From: Pseudorasbora parva
Taxonomy: Eukaryota > Chordata > Actinopteri > Cypriniformes > Gobionidae
Direction of reading: 5' to 3'
Length of the DNA: 64,000 nucleotides
NCBI RefSeq assembly: GCF_024679245.1
Contig: NC_090174.1
Location: 18,464,933 to 18,528,932 of the forward strand
Below, piece by piece: positions 48,125 to 58,679 of this stretch. Made by a program: the position numbers and the translations under genes. Below the pieces are notes generated by a model. That model did no database searches and had not been told where the DNA came from. It saw only the letters and a program-made list of their open reading frames with translations. How positions within the stretch are numbered: the first letter of the stretch is position 1; each line of letters begins with the position of its first letter.

Positions 48125-49668
48125 CATCTTGTGGATGTTTTGAGAATTGTGTGAGAATTTAAAGGACTGCGTCTGAGGTGAGATGAGTCAACAACAGTGT
48201 TCAAAGGTAAAATAACCTACATCCCTTAATTAAGAAACTTTATTTAACATAACAGCCAGCACTGTACAAATGAGATATGCACAAATAAGACGTTATGAGT
48301 AGTGATCGACTGATATAGATTTTTTATTACTGATTATTTGTATGTTTATGTGCCGATAGCCCGATCTATAGAACCGATATTTATTTATTGTGTTATTTCT
48401 GTTTTTTACAATTACAGCAACAGCACTGAACTGAGCTTTTTAAACACTGTAATTTTTGCGGTTTCACTCCCTTACATACAGAACAAAAGACACGTACATC
48501 AATAAATAGTCTGAATAATTTGCTTTTTTTTAAAATATAGTGCAGTCTTTTTAACATTAATGCGGTTTAACCTTTTTATTTATAAATACAGCAATATTAA
48601 CAACAGGCAAAATACATTTATAAAGTATAATATTTTCAAATGGAGAACATAAATGAGAGTTTAGTCTATCAAATTCCCATAACTATGAGCATAAATATAT
48701 GCATTCATTTTAAACTACAGTTTTAAAAGGTTTATGTGTTTAGTAGACTAAAGATTGAATATTCTCTGGAATTGTAATAGCTATGATAAATTCGCGGGTT
48801 TGTTTCTTTTTCTTATCTCATCTAGTATGGAATCAAAATTAATGTTTGTGTATGTCTATGAAATGCTGACGACAGCGCACGTCTCACGGAGATAGGCCTA
48901 ATAATACATTTTCACGGAGCTGTAATTAATTAGATATTTATTATATAAATGTTATATAGCAGACGTTAATATAATTAGGAGTTTTAAACGAGTCGGTCTT
49001 GTTTACATACAGTGACTAGCCTATATACTGGAGCAGCAACTCGTTGAGGGAACGGCTGAATGCGACAGAGCATAAACAACACCGAGAGAGAAATAAGTTC
49101 AGCACTTTCCAACATGCTCGCATTCATGGTGGCCTAATAATTCATTTTCACGGAGCTGTAATTAATAAGATGTTTATTATATAAATGTTATATAGCAGAT
49201 TTTAATATAATTTAAGGAGTTTTAAACAAGTCGGTCTTGTTTACATAGCCTAAGGTAATGTTAGCCTATATGCTGGAGCAACAACTCGTTGAGTGAACGG
49301 ATGAATGCGACTGAGCATAAACATACAGAAAGAAATTCGGTGCATTTACTTTCGGTGTATTTACTTCCATGTTCTCATTCTTGGCTGTTTTATTTCATTC
49401 ATGTGAAGTTTCGTCTTTATTGTGACATGACGGATTACCTGACGACTCTGTCAGTGAGTTCGTCTCTACAGCGCCAAGTTGAACCTACATAATATCATCT
49501 CATAACATCTTATTTGTATTAATGTCATATTAATGTTATGTTAAACAAAGTTTATTAATTAAGGGATGCAGGTTATTTTACCTTTCAACACCGTTGTTGA
49601 CTCATCTCCCCTCAGACAGTCCGTTAATGGCGTGCTTGTATGCAGTTCTCAAAACGTCCACAAGATGG
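48125..49668. repeat. Inverted-repeat element A (arms ~120 bp)
   Basis: CATCTTGTGGATGTTTTGAG through CCCTTAATTAA (48125-48245) is inverted at 49547-49668. The right arm continues into CCGATATATCGGTCGATCAC (to 49712). The matching left terminus lies across the L2 insertion at 46244-46266, so the full element was probably about 1.7 kb before interruption. Confidence 0.7.
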
Positions 49669-50541
49669 GAAAAATATCGGGAATCCGATATATCGGTCGA
49701 TCACGACTAGTTATGAGATTCTACTAGTTATGTAGTTTAAATTTAGCGCTAAAAATAGAAACAAACTGATGGAGTCAGGTAAGCTGTCATGTCACAATAA
49801 AGACATAACTTTACATTAATTGAAATAAAACAGCCATGAATAAGAGCATGTTGGAAATTCTAGCACCACATTTATTTCTGTCTCTCCATTGATCCTCATC
49901 TTGTGTAATCAAGTTCAGCTGTTCACTCACCAGTTGTTGCTTCAGCATAGGCTAGTCAACGTATGTAACTTAACTAGACCCACTCTTTTAAAACTCTTTG
50001 AATTATATTTACGTCTGCAATATAACATTTATATAATAAACATTGAAATAATCACAGCTCTGTGGAAAATAATTTTTAGGCCTATCTTCATGAGAGACTT
50101 TCTGTGTAAATGCATAGAAAACAGCACTCTGCCAGGTATTTCATAATCTAGAGACCGACACAAACATTATTAATTATTAATAATTCTGAAAACGTGCAAG
50201 ATGAGATGGACTCTCTAATAGCGATGATGTATGCATGGTTTTCTTTATTTTTCTGACAATGTTTGCATATCCCAGAGAATATTCACTCTTTAGTCTATTA
50301 AAGAACTGATAAACCTTTTAAAACTGTAATTTAAAACTAATACTTATATTTATGGTGTGTTGATAGACTTAACTCTCATTTATCTATGTTCTTATGTTAT
50401 TTATGTTTGAAAACATTAGACTTTGTAAACTTATTTTGCCTGTTGTTAATGCTAAAAATGTAAATATGCAACAGCATTAATGGAATACATAAAAAAGACT
50501 TTGCACTGTATTTAAAAAAATGCACTCTTTAAGACTGTTTA
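48540..50541. repeat. Inverted-repeat element B (arms ~0.8-0.9 kb), interleaved with element A
   Basis: The region 48540-49470 is matched in inverted orientation by 49770-50541. Examples are ACAACAGGCAAAATA (about 48600), TACAGTTTTAAAAGGTTTAT and GAATATTCTCTGG on the left, and ATTGTGACATGAC, whose inverse GTCATGTCACAAT lies at about 49786. Arms are diverged by indels and substitutions. The right arm is cut by the TTAA element starting at 50542. No ORF of note. Confidence 0.75.
48895..49322 (+). repeat. Imperfect ~240-bp direct duplication
   Basis: TTTTCACGGAGCTGTAATTAA, through AGTCGGTCTTGTTTACAT, to CAACTCGTTGAG and GAGCATAAAC occurs at 48908-49077 and again at 49144-49322, with substitutions and a small insertion. 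Confidence 0.85.
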
Positions 50542-51441
50542 TTAAAGGGTTACTTTAGCGATTAGCATATGGCTTTGTATCAGTAGAAACCCTGGAGTAT
50601 ATTCAAATGATTTTGCTTTCCCCCCATATATCTCCCTGAGACAAGAGATTTATGCATTTTTTTTCTGGAAAAATTCCTCCTATGACGCAACTTGACGATA
50701 TTTGCATCATAGGAGGAATGTTTGGCCAAAGGCTAGAGACTACAGCCAGCAGAAGGAGCCATTTCCGCATGTTTTCAACCCGCGCATGGGGGATGGGAGA
50801 TTACACTCAGAGCTCAGTTTGTAGCTGCAGGCACTCATTTAAACGGAGCTATGGTGAGCAATGTAAGTCTTTTAACTTCTCAAATTAATTTCTATGAAAG
50901 TAAAGCTTGCAAAGGCATGAACTGAAACGCGCCAGACTGAACTCGCATTGTGAATGTATGCCGCGAGTGTAGTCGCGATTACCTCAGCTCTCATCACAAG
51001 AGCTCATCAGCTCATTTATCTCACTCCTGCAGTTATTGCTCAGTGCTGTGATACTCGCGCGGTGACTCACTCATTATATTGAACAGACACGTTCAGTTTT
51101 TAATTGTAGTGTCTTCTCCAACTCAGTCACAGTAATCAAGTTGGAGGCTCATATCCCCCTGAGACAAGAGATTTATGCATTTTATTTGCTGAAAAATTCC
51201 TCCTATGATGCAAATTGACGATATTTGCGTAATAGGAGGAATGTTTGGCCAAAGGCTAGAGGCTACAGCCAGCAGAGGGAGCCATTTCCGCATGTTTTGA
51301 ACCTGCGCATGGGGGATGGGAGATTATACTCAGAGCTCAGCTGGCAGCTACAGGCACTCATTTAAACTGAGCTATGGTGAGCAATGTAAGGGTGCTTTCA
51401 CATCTCTAGTTCAGTTCATTTGGTCCGAACCAAGGGCAAAC

Positions 51442-51506
51442 AACCAAAAAAGCTGAAAAATGCAACAATGTATAATACATTGTTGCATTTTTCAGCTTTT
51501 TTGGTT
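51442..51506. repeat. Perfect 65-nt palindrome (32-bp arms, 1-nt spacer)
   Basis: The arm starts AACCAAAAAAGCTGAAAAAT at 51442. The centre is CAATGTAT-A-ATACATTG around 51474. All 32 positions pair. Confidence 0.97.
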
Positions 51507-52071
51507 CCTTTTCACACCACACTGATTGCTTTGGTCCGAACCAGTTGAAACGAACCAAAACGCACGCACGTGACAACATCCACATCACTCATTGGCCATG
51601 GCGTATTTCCTAAACTGCTTTTCTATTGGTCAGAATTTACGTGTGGGAAAATTCCAACAGAAGAGGCAAAGCCAGCAAACTATAATAACACTATGGAGAG
51701 ACGACTGTGGGCTGGTTTAGTCCCTGGCCATAATCTACTACACTGTGTGTATTTACCACAGTATGCAAATACCTTTCTATAATGAAGCGCGGATGCGACA
51801 TGAAAACAACGTTCTAATGCACTGCAGACGGCGACCGCGCATCGCTCGTCACTTCAAGAGGAGGCGTGCATTTATTATTAACTCTTGACATGCTCATCTT
51901 CCCGAAAATATTGCCAACGATCTATCAGGTAATAATATCATGCACACAATGTCAGCGCAGCCGACTACGGCAGCTGGTTTAGTCCAAAAATGATCAGTAC
52001 TTTTGCAGTTGGTTCAGTTCGAGGTCGGATCACGTTCTCACCACAAACAAACCGCTCCAGAGTTTGTTTGA

Positions 52072-52114
52072 AAGCGTACCGAGACCACCTCTTCCAGGAG
52101 GTCTCGGTACGCTT
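52072..52114. repeat. 19-bp hairpin with one mismatch, 5-nt loop
   Basis: AAGCGTACCGAGACCACCT, loop CTTCC, then AGGAGGTCTCGGTACGCTT. It lies inside the Harbinger-like MITE. Confidence 0.95.
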
Positions 52115-52662
52115 GTTTGGACCGCTTTTAGTGCGCACCCGAGTGCGATTGCTGCTTTCAGACCTGACCAAACGAACCGCACCAAAGAGGGAAACGAACT
52201 CTAGTACGATTCAACCGAACTAAATGAGGCAGGTGTGAAAGCACCCTAAGTCTTTTAACTTCTCAAATTAATTTCTATGAAAGTTAAGCTTGCAAAGCTC
52301 ATTATATTGAACAGACATGTTCAGTTTTTAATTGTAGTGTCTTCTCCAACTCAGTCACAGTAATCCAGTTGGTGGCTTTGGGAATGGCCTCACAGGGCAG
52401 TGAAGCATTCTGGGAATTGTAGTCTTTCATCCCCATGAGACAAAAATACATCTTCTGTCTTTTCTCAGTCTAGAAGGCACCAAATTCAAAAATAATTTCA
52501 CATTTCTACTACATTGATGACCCAGTTTAAATACAGATTAATCTTCCCAGCGCTGAAGTACCCCTTTAAATCTAGCATATTTTGTGTACAAGCCCAATCA
52601 GTATCCCAGTAAAATAAATCATATCCATATTTTCATATGATTTGACAGTTTATTTTATTAAA

Positions 52663-52764
52663 TATCAAAAATCCAAAAGGTGTGCATTACCCGACACCTA
52701 GATGAACACTTTACAGTCAGTTTTATACAAACTGCGCGTTTGTACACCTTTTGGATTTTTGATA
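52663..52764. repeat. 21-bp perfect inverted repeat around a 60-nt loop
   Basis: TATCAAAAATCCAAAAGGTG plus T at 52663-52683 is matched exactly by ACACCTTTTGGATTTTTGAT plus A at 52744-52764. Confidence 0.95.
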
Positions 52765-54767
52765 CCTGTACCAATGTTGTATGTAACTTTAGTGACAGTC
52801 CCTAAATTTGCGAATCTCGAACGTCAAGCCAACTTTATGCCAGTTATATCAGATGTGCTATGATTCTGCAGTGTTTGTTTTAAACTATTTTCGCTGCTTA
52901 AATAGGCTAGAACAAAAACATTTAAGCGTTATGCTGAATGAATCTCCTGGGTACTTCGCATGTTTATCTCTGCTTTGAATGCAGATTTCAGTGAGTGAGA
53001 GCGCGATCTGAACAAAACTCTGGCTAATCTGAACGCATCTGAATATTAGACATTGCATTCAATAAACTCAATAGAAACACGTGTGATAGGTTATAATGCG
53101 CAACGCGATTATAACAGATGGCTTTTGAGAAGCCTATAATAATTAGGTGCCTAGTGTGGGTGAGTGTGTTAGCCACAGCCGAAATACACCAAACAAACGG
53201 CGGGATTTGTTGTCAAGCCCTGATTATTATTCCTTAAATGTCACCCTAGTCATGTCTGAACGTGTTCGTTCATCTTTGGCTCAAGCTTCACATTATTATT
53301 TCCCAGATTTTGTATTGAGGTCAAAGTCCGCTTGCGTTCGCAAACCTTCGCAGATTTGAAGTGTTTCCTCTATTACAGTGACTTCTTCTGGCATGTTCTG
53401 CAGACAGGGTGACCAGAGCATCTTCTATTAATTTTCCCTCAGGACTTTTGTAAAAGCCAAAATATGGCCACACCTCAGATTTTGTTCTTTTAGAAGGCTA
53501 GAAAATCTCCCGGTGCTGTCACTGCCTTCTGTCATTTCTTCTCATTCAGCGTTGCATCACATGCTGCGTGCGCCTGCACCAGACTAGATAGGATTTACCG
53601 TAAATTTCAAAATCGTGATAATCACTGACTGGTTTTAATGATAATTACATTTGAAAAATGATATTACTAACCGTCAGTACATTTTATCGTGGTTTATCGT
53701 GAAACTGGTAATCGTTTCATCCCTATTACAAACTTAAACTTTAACAATGACGTTCAGGAACAAACAAAGAGATACTCAAAAAGAGATATACAAAAAGAGA
53801 TATACAAAGGCATCTGGATACTCAGTATTGATAGGCCCAATGCATGATTCAAAACCTGTTAATCGCCATTCAAAACTAATGCGCTGCTGCATTGTAGCAC
53901 ACACACACACACATACAGTAGACAGCAGCTTACAGATCTCGCACACACAGAAATAATCAGTAGCGCAGAAACGTATTGTCATTGCTGTACTGAGATTTAT
54001 TTATAAATTCGCTTAGAAACTGATAAGATATAGTATTTGTTTCTGTCTTTATTTTAAGTAACTAAAACCAACAGCTTTACTGTTAGTGGAGACATGCTGC
54101 ATTGACAGATATCATTAATTCTCACGCAATCACGCTCTCACTAATGCATTCAAATAAATGTAATGTAACAGTGCTACTTCATCTGTATCTGATTTAGAAC
54201 GATCTGTAAGAAATGTAATGACCGGTAGACAAAAAAAAAAAAAAAAAAAAAGATAAAAATTAGCTATGTCAGAGGAATAGCCTTTTGGGCAGCACTGTCT
54301 TATGTTGCAGCTGTGCTCCATGTTCGAGTCTCAGCTCGATATTTAGTCTTCTCAAGTATTTTTTTTTCTCCCCACACCCCCTTCAAACCAAGCCCTGAGT
54401 ATAATTGTGAAATGAACATTAATGCAGAATACATAAATATCAATGTTCAGGCCAATCTGAATATATCTTTATATATCTGGGACTATATTTTCTGTTGGAG
54501 GTATAATGAATTTACTTAATAAAAATGAATTATTTCATACAAAATTTAAATGAATAAAATTAATAAATAATGAAATTTAGTTTTTTACTTCAATTCATAG
54601 TGACTATTTCATAAAGCACATTTTTATTTTATAAATTATGTTGTTTAACAATAACCTTTAGAAAAGGATATAGAAATAGAGCCACAGGCCCTATTTTTTC
54701 AGGTGATTTGGCCTATGATTGGCAAGAAAGTATTACAATATATCACCAGACTTTTAACACAGCAGCA

Positions 54768-54781
54768 TCACTAGATGGCAG
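54768..54781 (+). promoter_or_regulatory. Near-perfect CTCF core match outside the array
   Basis: TCACTAGATGGCAG fits CCASYAGRKGGCRS at 13 of 14 positions. It is on the plus strand, opposite to the array motifs. Confidence 0.35.
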
Positions 54782-54963
54782 CAGAGTGTTTGTGTGATGA
54801 GTGTGTGGTCAGCAGGCTTTGAGTGCATCTGTATTAACTATTTGCTCGGACCTTGCTCTCCAGCTCTCTCTTTATCACTGTCTGTTACTTTCTCCTTAGC
54901 AAAAATACACCGGACCTTGCATAGTTTAATTTACAAACACAGTGTTTTGAACTAAACTGCCTG

Positions 54964-54976
54964 TGTGAAAGCACCC
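54964..54976. mobile_element. Solo Harbinger-like terminus
   Basis: TGTGAAAGCACCC followed by TTA is identical to the right end of the 51390-52246 MITE. No partner left end is visible nearby, so the element is probably truncated. Confidence 0.5.
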
Positions 54977-55959
54977 TTAGTCACAACAACGATATTTATA
55001 CCATCTAGTGAATCAGAGCACAATGCATGCTTTGACCTCAAAAGATCAAAATGATATTGGTTAGTACAGAATATGTGCCACCACATCCACTCAGAAGGGC
55101 ACTTTGTCCATGTCTTTGTTTCATTCTTCTGAATGAAAAAGCCTTCCTGAACTGATCTAGGACGGACTGAAGTCTGTCAACACAGCACATGCACTGTAAA
55201 ATCAACAGCAGTTCTAAAGGATCTGTGAAGTAATGCTTCCATCAGGTCTTCGTTAACCATGCAGTTTTTATGAACAACCTTCTTTCAAAAAAAAAATCAA
55301 AAAATTTTAGGAGCATCCATATCATTGATAGAAGTAAAACGTTCTGACTTTCATCGAAAATAACCCTTAATTCTTGTTTTTTAGATAACAAATTTTCTTG
55401 TACTCCCATGTCATTCTTATTAATCAACAAACCATACAATGATGTAATGTTGTCTTCTACTTTAAACATTTTCCTTTTTATATTACTCCAAGCTTGTGAT
55501 AAATATTGTTGGCAAAAAAAAGCTTAATTTAAACTTTTCCCACCTCCGACCATTAAAGATTTTATTTTAATTTTTTTAAGATTTTATAATTTTTTTTTGT
55601 TCAGTCCAATGTTTACAAAAATATTTCGTAATAACTTACTACTGAATCTCCAGTAAGAATAATAAGGGATTGTCTGCTCCTTTTTGGTCAAAAATGACTG
55701 AAACCTTTTATGTTTTGACATATTTTTTGCTTCATTTGAATTTTTAATCGGACTATTGGCGCCCGTAATGCACTCTACATGTAACTGTGTTCACGGTCAT
55801 GCTGCGACTGCGCAAGTGACGTTTATGTTACACCCATAGGATTTGATTAGCCAACTTGTTGATATTTAATCGATGGGCATAGCCTGTAGGCTGAGTTGGA
55901 TACCTAGAAAAATCATATATTGTGTTTCTTTGTTGTTGGTTTATACTTATTTATTTATT

Positions 55960-56085
<126 letters not shown>

Positions 56086-56628
56086 TACTTCATGTTTTCA
56101 AGGTTTTATTGAATGCATTGCTCTTGTATAGTCTTTTACTTTCTTTTTAACATATATTGCAATGTTAAGGAATTATTTTTTTCATTCAGATAATTAAATC
56201 AGCTTGTATAAATTGCTATTAGGCAATTAATGGGGAGATAATCGATAATCTAATCGAATTTAAATCGAATCGTACTGGGAAAACGAACCATTAGATTAAT
56301 CGATGCATCGGGAAAAATAATCGCTAGATTAATCGTTTAAAGGGGGGGTGAAAGACTCAGTTTCAGTCAGTGTCATGTCAATCTTGAGTACCTATAGAGT
56401 AGCATTGCATCCTGCATATCTCCGAAAAGTCTTTATTTTTTTAATAATTATATAAGAAAGATGCGCTGTTCCGAGTCTTTCCGAAAAAAGCCGAGCGGGT
56501 GGGGGCGTATTGTGTGAGCGGAGCTAAATAATGACGTGTGCGCGCTGCTGCTATTGTGTTGAGTCGAGTGCGTCGTAAAGCTGTGTCATCCCTAACAGCG
56601 GGAAAAAAACTTTATTCAAAATAAAAAT

Positions 56629-56738
56629 ATGGCTTTTAATCAGATACAGCCATACATCTATGATCCGGAATCAGACCCAGAGGCTGCAGTTGAACAGGAG
56701 CAGCAGCAAAAACGACTAGAGCAGGACGTCTCTATGTG
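56629..56738 (+). pseudogene. First exon of a transposon protein of the fish 'P2X7-like' family, rest missing
   Basis: The frame opens MAFNQIQPYIYDPESDP and continues through a glutamine/glutamate-rich stretch to LEQDVSMW (residue 37). Then GTACAAG provides a possible splice donor, after which the frame turns hydrophobic and meaningless. In fish genomes similar acidic N-termini precede a Cys-rich WC-x-CGNC domain annotated P2X-receptor-7-like, often next to THAP proteins (recalled, not checked). No such Cys-rich exon follows here, so only the start survives. Confidence 0.4.
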
Positions 56739-57264
56739 GTACAAGTTATACACTAACTATATAATATGCTTAGCGACTTGTGTTATTTACATATTTATAC
56801 TTGAATTATATCGTCGTATTTTTGTCTTTGAAGGTGTACATGTGGGAAGTGCAGTTGTGCACGTGTGTGTGAGTGTTTACGCGTGGTTTGTGTAGACAAT
56901 TGTAACGTTATTAAGCGGACTGGTTTTGCAAGGCAGGCTAAGTTAGTGTTTACATAGAAAGACATGGAATAGTAGCACATTTGAATGAAGAAGCGCGCTT
57001 ATTTAGTTCAACATATTTCCCCACTCTTTGTGTATTGTTGTTTGGAGTGCTTTTACAATACACAAACCTAAAGTTACACATATAGTGGCCAGCTAAACAA
57101 ATGTACAGCACTACACATCGCATGCTCCATTGATCAATTTCTATATATAGTAATATATATAGTAACTATACGTGATCATGTTTGGGCTACTTGATGAGCA
57201 TAGGCAAAAACACAGACATTTGAAGCAGTCTAACTCACCGCCCGCGGTTCTAACGTTGGGACCT

Positions 57265-57513
57265 TTATCGTTGGGACTGTCCAATCTTCAGCATTAGGCG
57301 ATTGGAAAATCCGGCGTCAAGCTGGGCCTTGTTTATGAAACAGTGGGCACCGAAATGCAGCGAACAGATATAAACATTCGCGCAACTCAGTTGCTGATCC
57401 GGAAAAGCAAATTCCATCCACTGTTGCCTTACCGCGGGGTTTTTGGGGAATCTGTGCAGGACTGTCTTGGTCTGGCAACCAAAAACGCACTTTTTGATGT
57501 CATTGTTAATCAC
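57265..57513 (-). pseudogene. THAP-type zinc-finger fragment of a Kolobok-like element
   Basis: An 82-aa minus-strand frame shows the C2CH signature in order: CVFGC (residues 9-13), HRFPKNPAVRQQWMEF (20-35), CSLHF (50-54, supplying C and H), then the short basic tail FSNRLMLK. Spacing and the FPKNP/W pattern fit a THAP DNA-binding domain of about 80 residues, which in Kolobok elements recognises transposon ends. The usual C-terminal AVPT motif is absent and nothing follows the domain. It could be a non-functional exon or a domain-only product; expression is unknown. Confidence 0.65.
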
Positions 57514-58002
57514 CTGTGCAGCAGCCTACGAGCCAGCGCTTTGATGGGCATAGCCTGTTGCTTTCGCTCTCTCCCTCTCTCTCTCTCACGCTCTTCCGGT
57601 AGAATTGTCCGTAAGGCCCATACAAGGAAATTCCGCCCCCATTAACGTCAAAGGGGACGCATGATCGCAAAAAACTTGCCGAAACTTATGACTAACCGGA
57701 AGTAGTATTTTTGACAAAGAAATACTCCCATCAAACGTCCACCTTAACTTTTGAAACTTTGTCCATGTTTAGTATGGGATTCCATGTCTTTAACAGTGTA
57801 AAAAGATCAGTATGCATGAAACAGCATTTCACCCCCCCTTTAAAAAATAATTGTTTATCCCAGCCCTATCACAGAGCAATCTAGAAATACACTAAAGCTA
57901 AAGCCACAAGTCTGACCATGTTATATTTCAAATCTTAAGATGATAAGTGTAAAACGTACTCGGTTACTTTCGTAACCTCGGTTCCCTGAGAGAGAGGAAC
58001 GA

Positions 58003-58271
58003 GTATTACGTATGGGAAAAATCTCCTTTTCTCGAGAATGTGAAGCAAAACTTTATTAATAAAGGTATCTATGTAAAGCGCAGTGAGCTGCACGGCCATA
58101 GCCCAGCGCGAGGAGCGCTCTGATTGGCCGGGCCGCGGCAACTGCAGGAACCTATGGTGAGGCGGCTGAGAGGAACGAACCAATGGGGGGCGTTCCAGAA
58201 GCCCGCCGAAAAAGGTGCTTATATTTGCATACAGGAGGCTATATAAGACCCTAATTCGCCATAGGTGTCAG
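58003..58271 (+). repeat. DIRS inverted terminal repeat, 3' copy
   Basis: 269 bp, reverse complement of 62556-62824 with about three differences (AAATCTCC versus AAACTCC, GAAGCAAA versus GAAACAAA, GCGCGAGG versus GCGTGAGG). The outer extension 57953-58002 is unique to this end. Confidence 0.95.
58223..58247 (+). promoter_or_regulatory. ITR promoter: octamer and TATA box
   Basis: ATTTGCAT (58223-58230) followed by TATATAAG (58240-58247), with a CCAAT box (GAACCAATGG, about 58178) and an inverted one (GATTGGCC, about 58121) upstream. It points rightwards, antisense to the element's genes. The inverted copy at 62580-62604 points leftwards into the genes. Confidence 0.55.
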
Positions 58272-58325
58272 GTTTTAAGATCGACTGAAGCGATACCTGA
58301 GAAGCATAAACACGGCACGGAACAT

Positions 58326-58417
58326 AATACTCGTTCCTCTCTCTCAGGGAACCGAGGTTACGAAAGTAACCGAGTACGTTCCCTTTCGAGAGAGGTTCCT
58401 CGTATTACGTATGGGAA
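58326..58417 (+). repeat. DIRS internal complementary region
   Basis: 58326-58380 is the exact reverse complement of the left outer end 57953-58007 (55 bp). 58378-58417 is the exact reverse complement of the right outer end 62808-62847 (40 bp). The two halves overlap by three bases (GTT), which places the two element ends side by side on one template. Confidence 0.95.
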
Positions 58418-58679
58418 CACAATGTAAAGCGCCGTGTGTGCTGACTGACCCAGTATACCCACAGCACATGTAATAAACCACCGAGACACCGACAGAGGCG
58501 GCTTATAAGGGGAATGAAGAACCGGAAGAGTCGGTTCGTTTGAACAGCTGATCGGACATAGTCGGATCTTATGATGAATGAATAGTGCTTAAGGACTAAT
58601 GTGTACAGGCCAAAACGTAAGGCAATCTGTTTGCCAGGGTCAAGATAGAGCCTAGATGGAGAGAAGCCCTGCTTGTAGA

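Larger units (their letters stand above)
51390..52246. mobile_element. PIF/Harbinger-like MITE (857 bp) with TAA target duplication
   Basis: GGGTGCTTTCACA at the left and TGTGAAAGCACCC at the right are perfect 13-bp inverted ends. TAA flanks both sides (51387-51389, 52247-52249). The unoccupied target is visible in the first copy of the host duplication (GCAATGTAAGTC, TAA at 50864-50866), confirming precise insertion with a 3-bp duplication. Interior GGTCCGAACCA motifs recur near both ends. It carries two palindromes and no transposase. Confidence 0.85.
50542..52569. mobile_element. TTAA-flanked element (~2.02 kb) with internal duplication and nested Harbinger-like MITE
   Basis: TTAA lies at 50542-50545 and 52566-52569. 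The inverted ends are AGGGTTACTTTAGCG and CGCTGAAGTACCCCT (three mismatches in 15). The body has two copies of one segment, offset 523 bp (CTGAGACAAGAG at 50636 and 51159). The second copy is interrupted at 51390 and has lost about 160 bp of the first (between GCTTGCAAAG and CTCATTATATTG). Non-autonomous. A TTAA target and AGGG ends suggest Kolobok-like; piggyBac is the alternative. Confidence 0.75.
56337..57843. mobile_element. Kolobok-like transposon (1.5 kb) with TTAA duplication and THAP fragment
   Basis: TTAA lies at 56337-56340 and 57840-57843. The termini AGGGGGGGTGAAA and TTTCACCCCCCCT are perfect 13-bp inverted repeats. Internal coding remnants are a short plus-strand first exon (56629) and a minus-strand THAP-type zinc finger (57513-57265), facing each other. 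TTAA target, AGGGGG ends and a THAP protein are features described for Kolobok elements. No DDE transposase is readable, so the copy is non-autonomous. It interrupts a dispersed repeat (AATCGTT before, AAAAATAATTG after). Confidence 0.8.

Noticed and set aside
50652..50888. 78-aa plus-strand ORF in the TTAA element
   Set aside because: No motif recognised, and the second internal copy of the segment does not keep it. Treated as chance.
53147..53359. 70-aa plus-strand ORF
   Set aside because: No motif, starting methionine or splice context that would support a gene.
54230..54251. Poly-A run as a LINE/SINE tail
   Set aside because: No SINE promoter boxes or LINE 3' end could be recognised upstream.
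57343..57645. 100-aa plus-strand ORF
   Set aside because: Antisense to the THAP-type domain and continuing into CT-rich sequence; no motif of its own.
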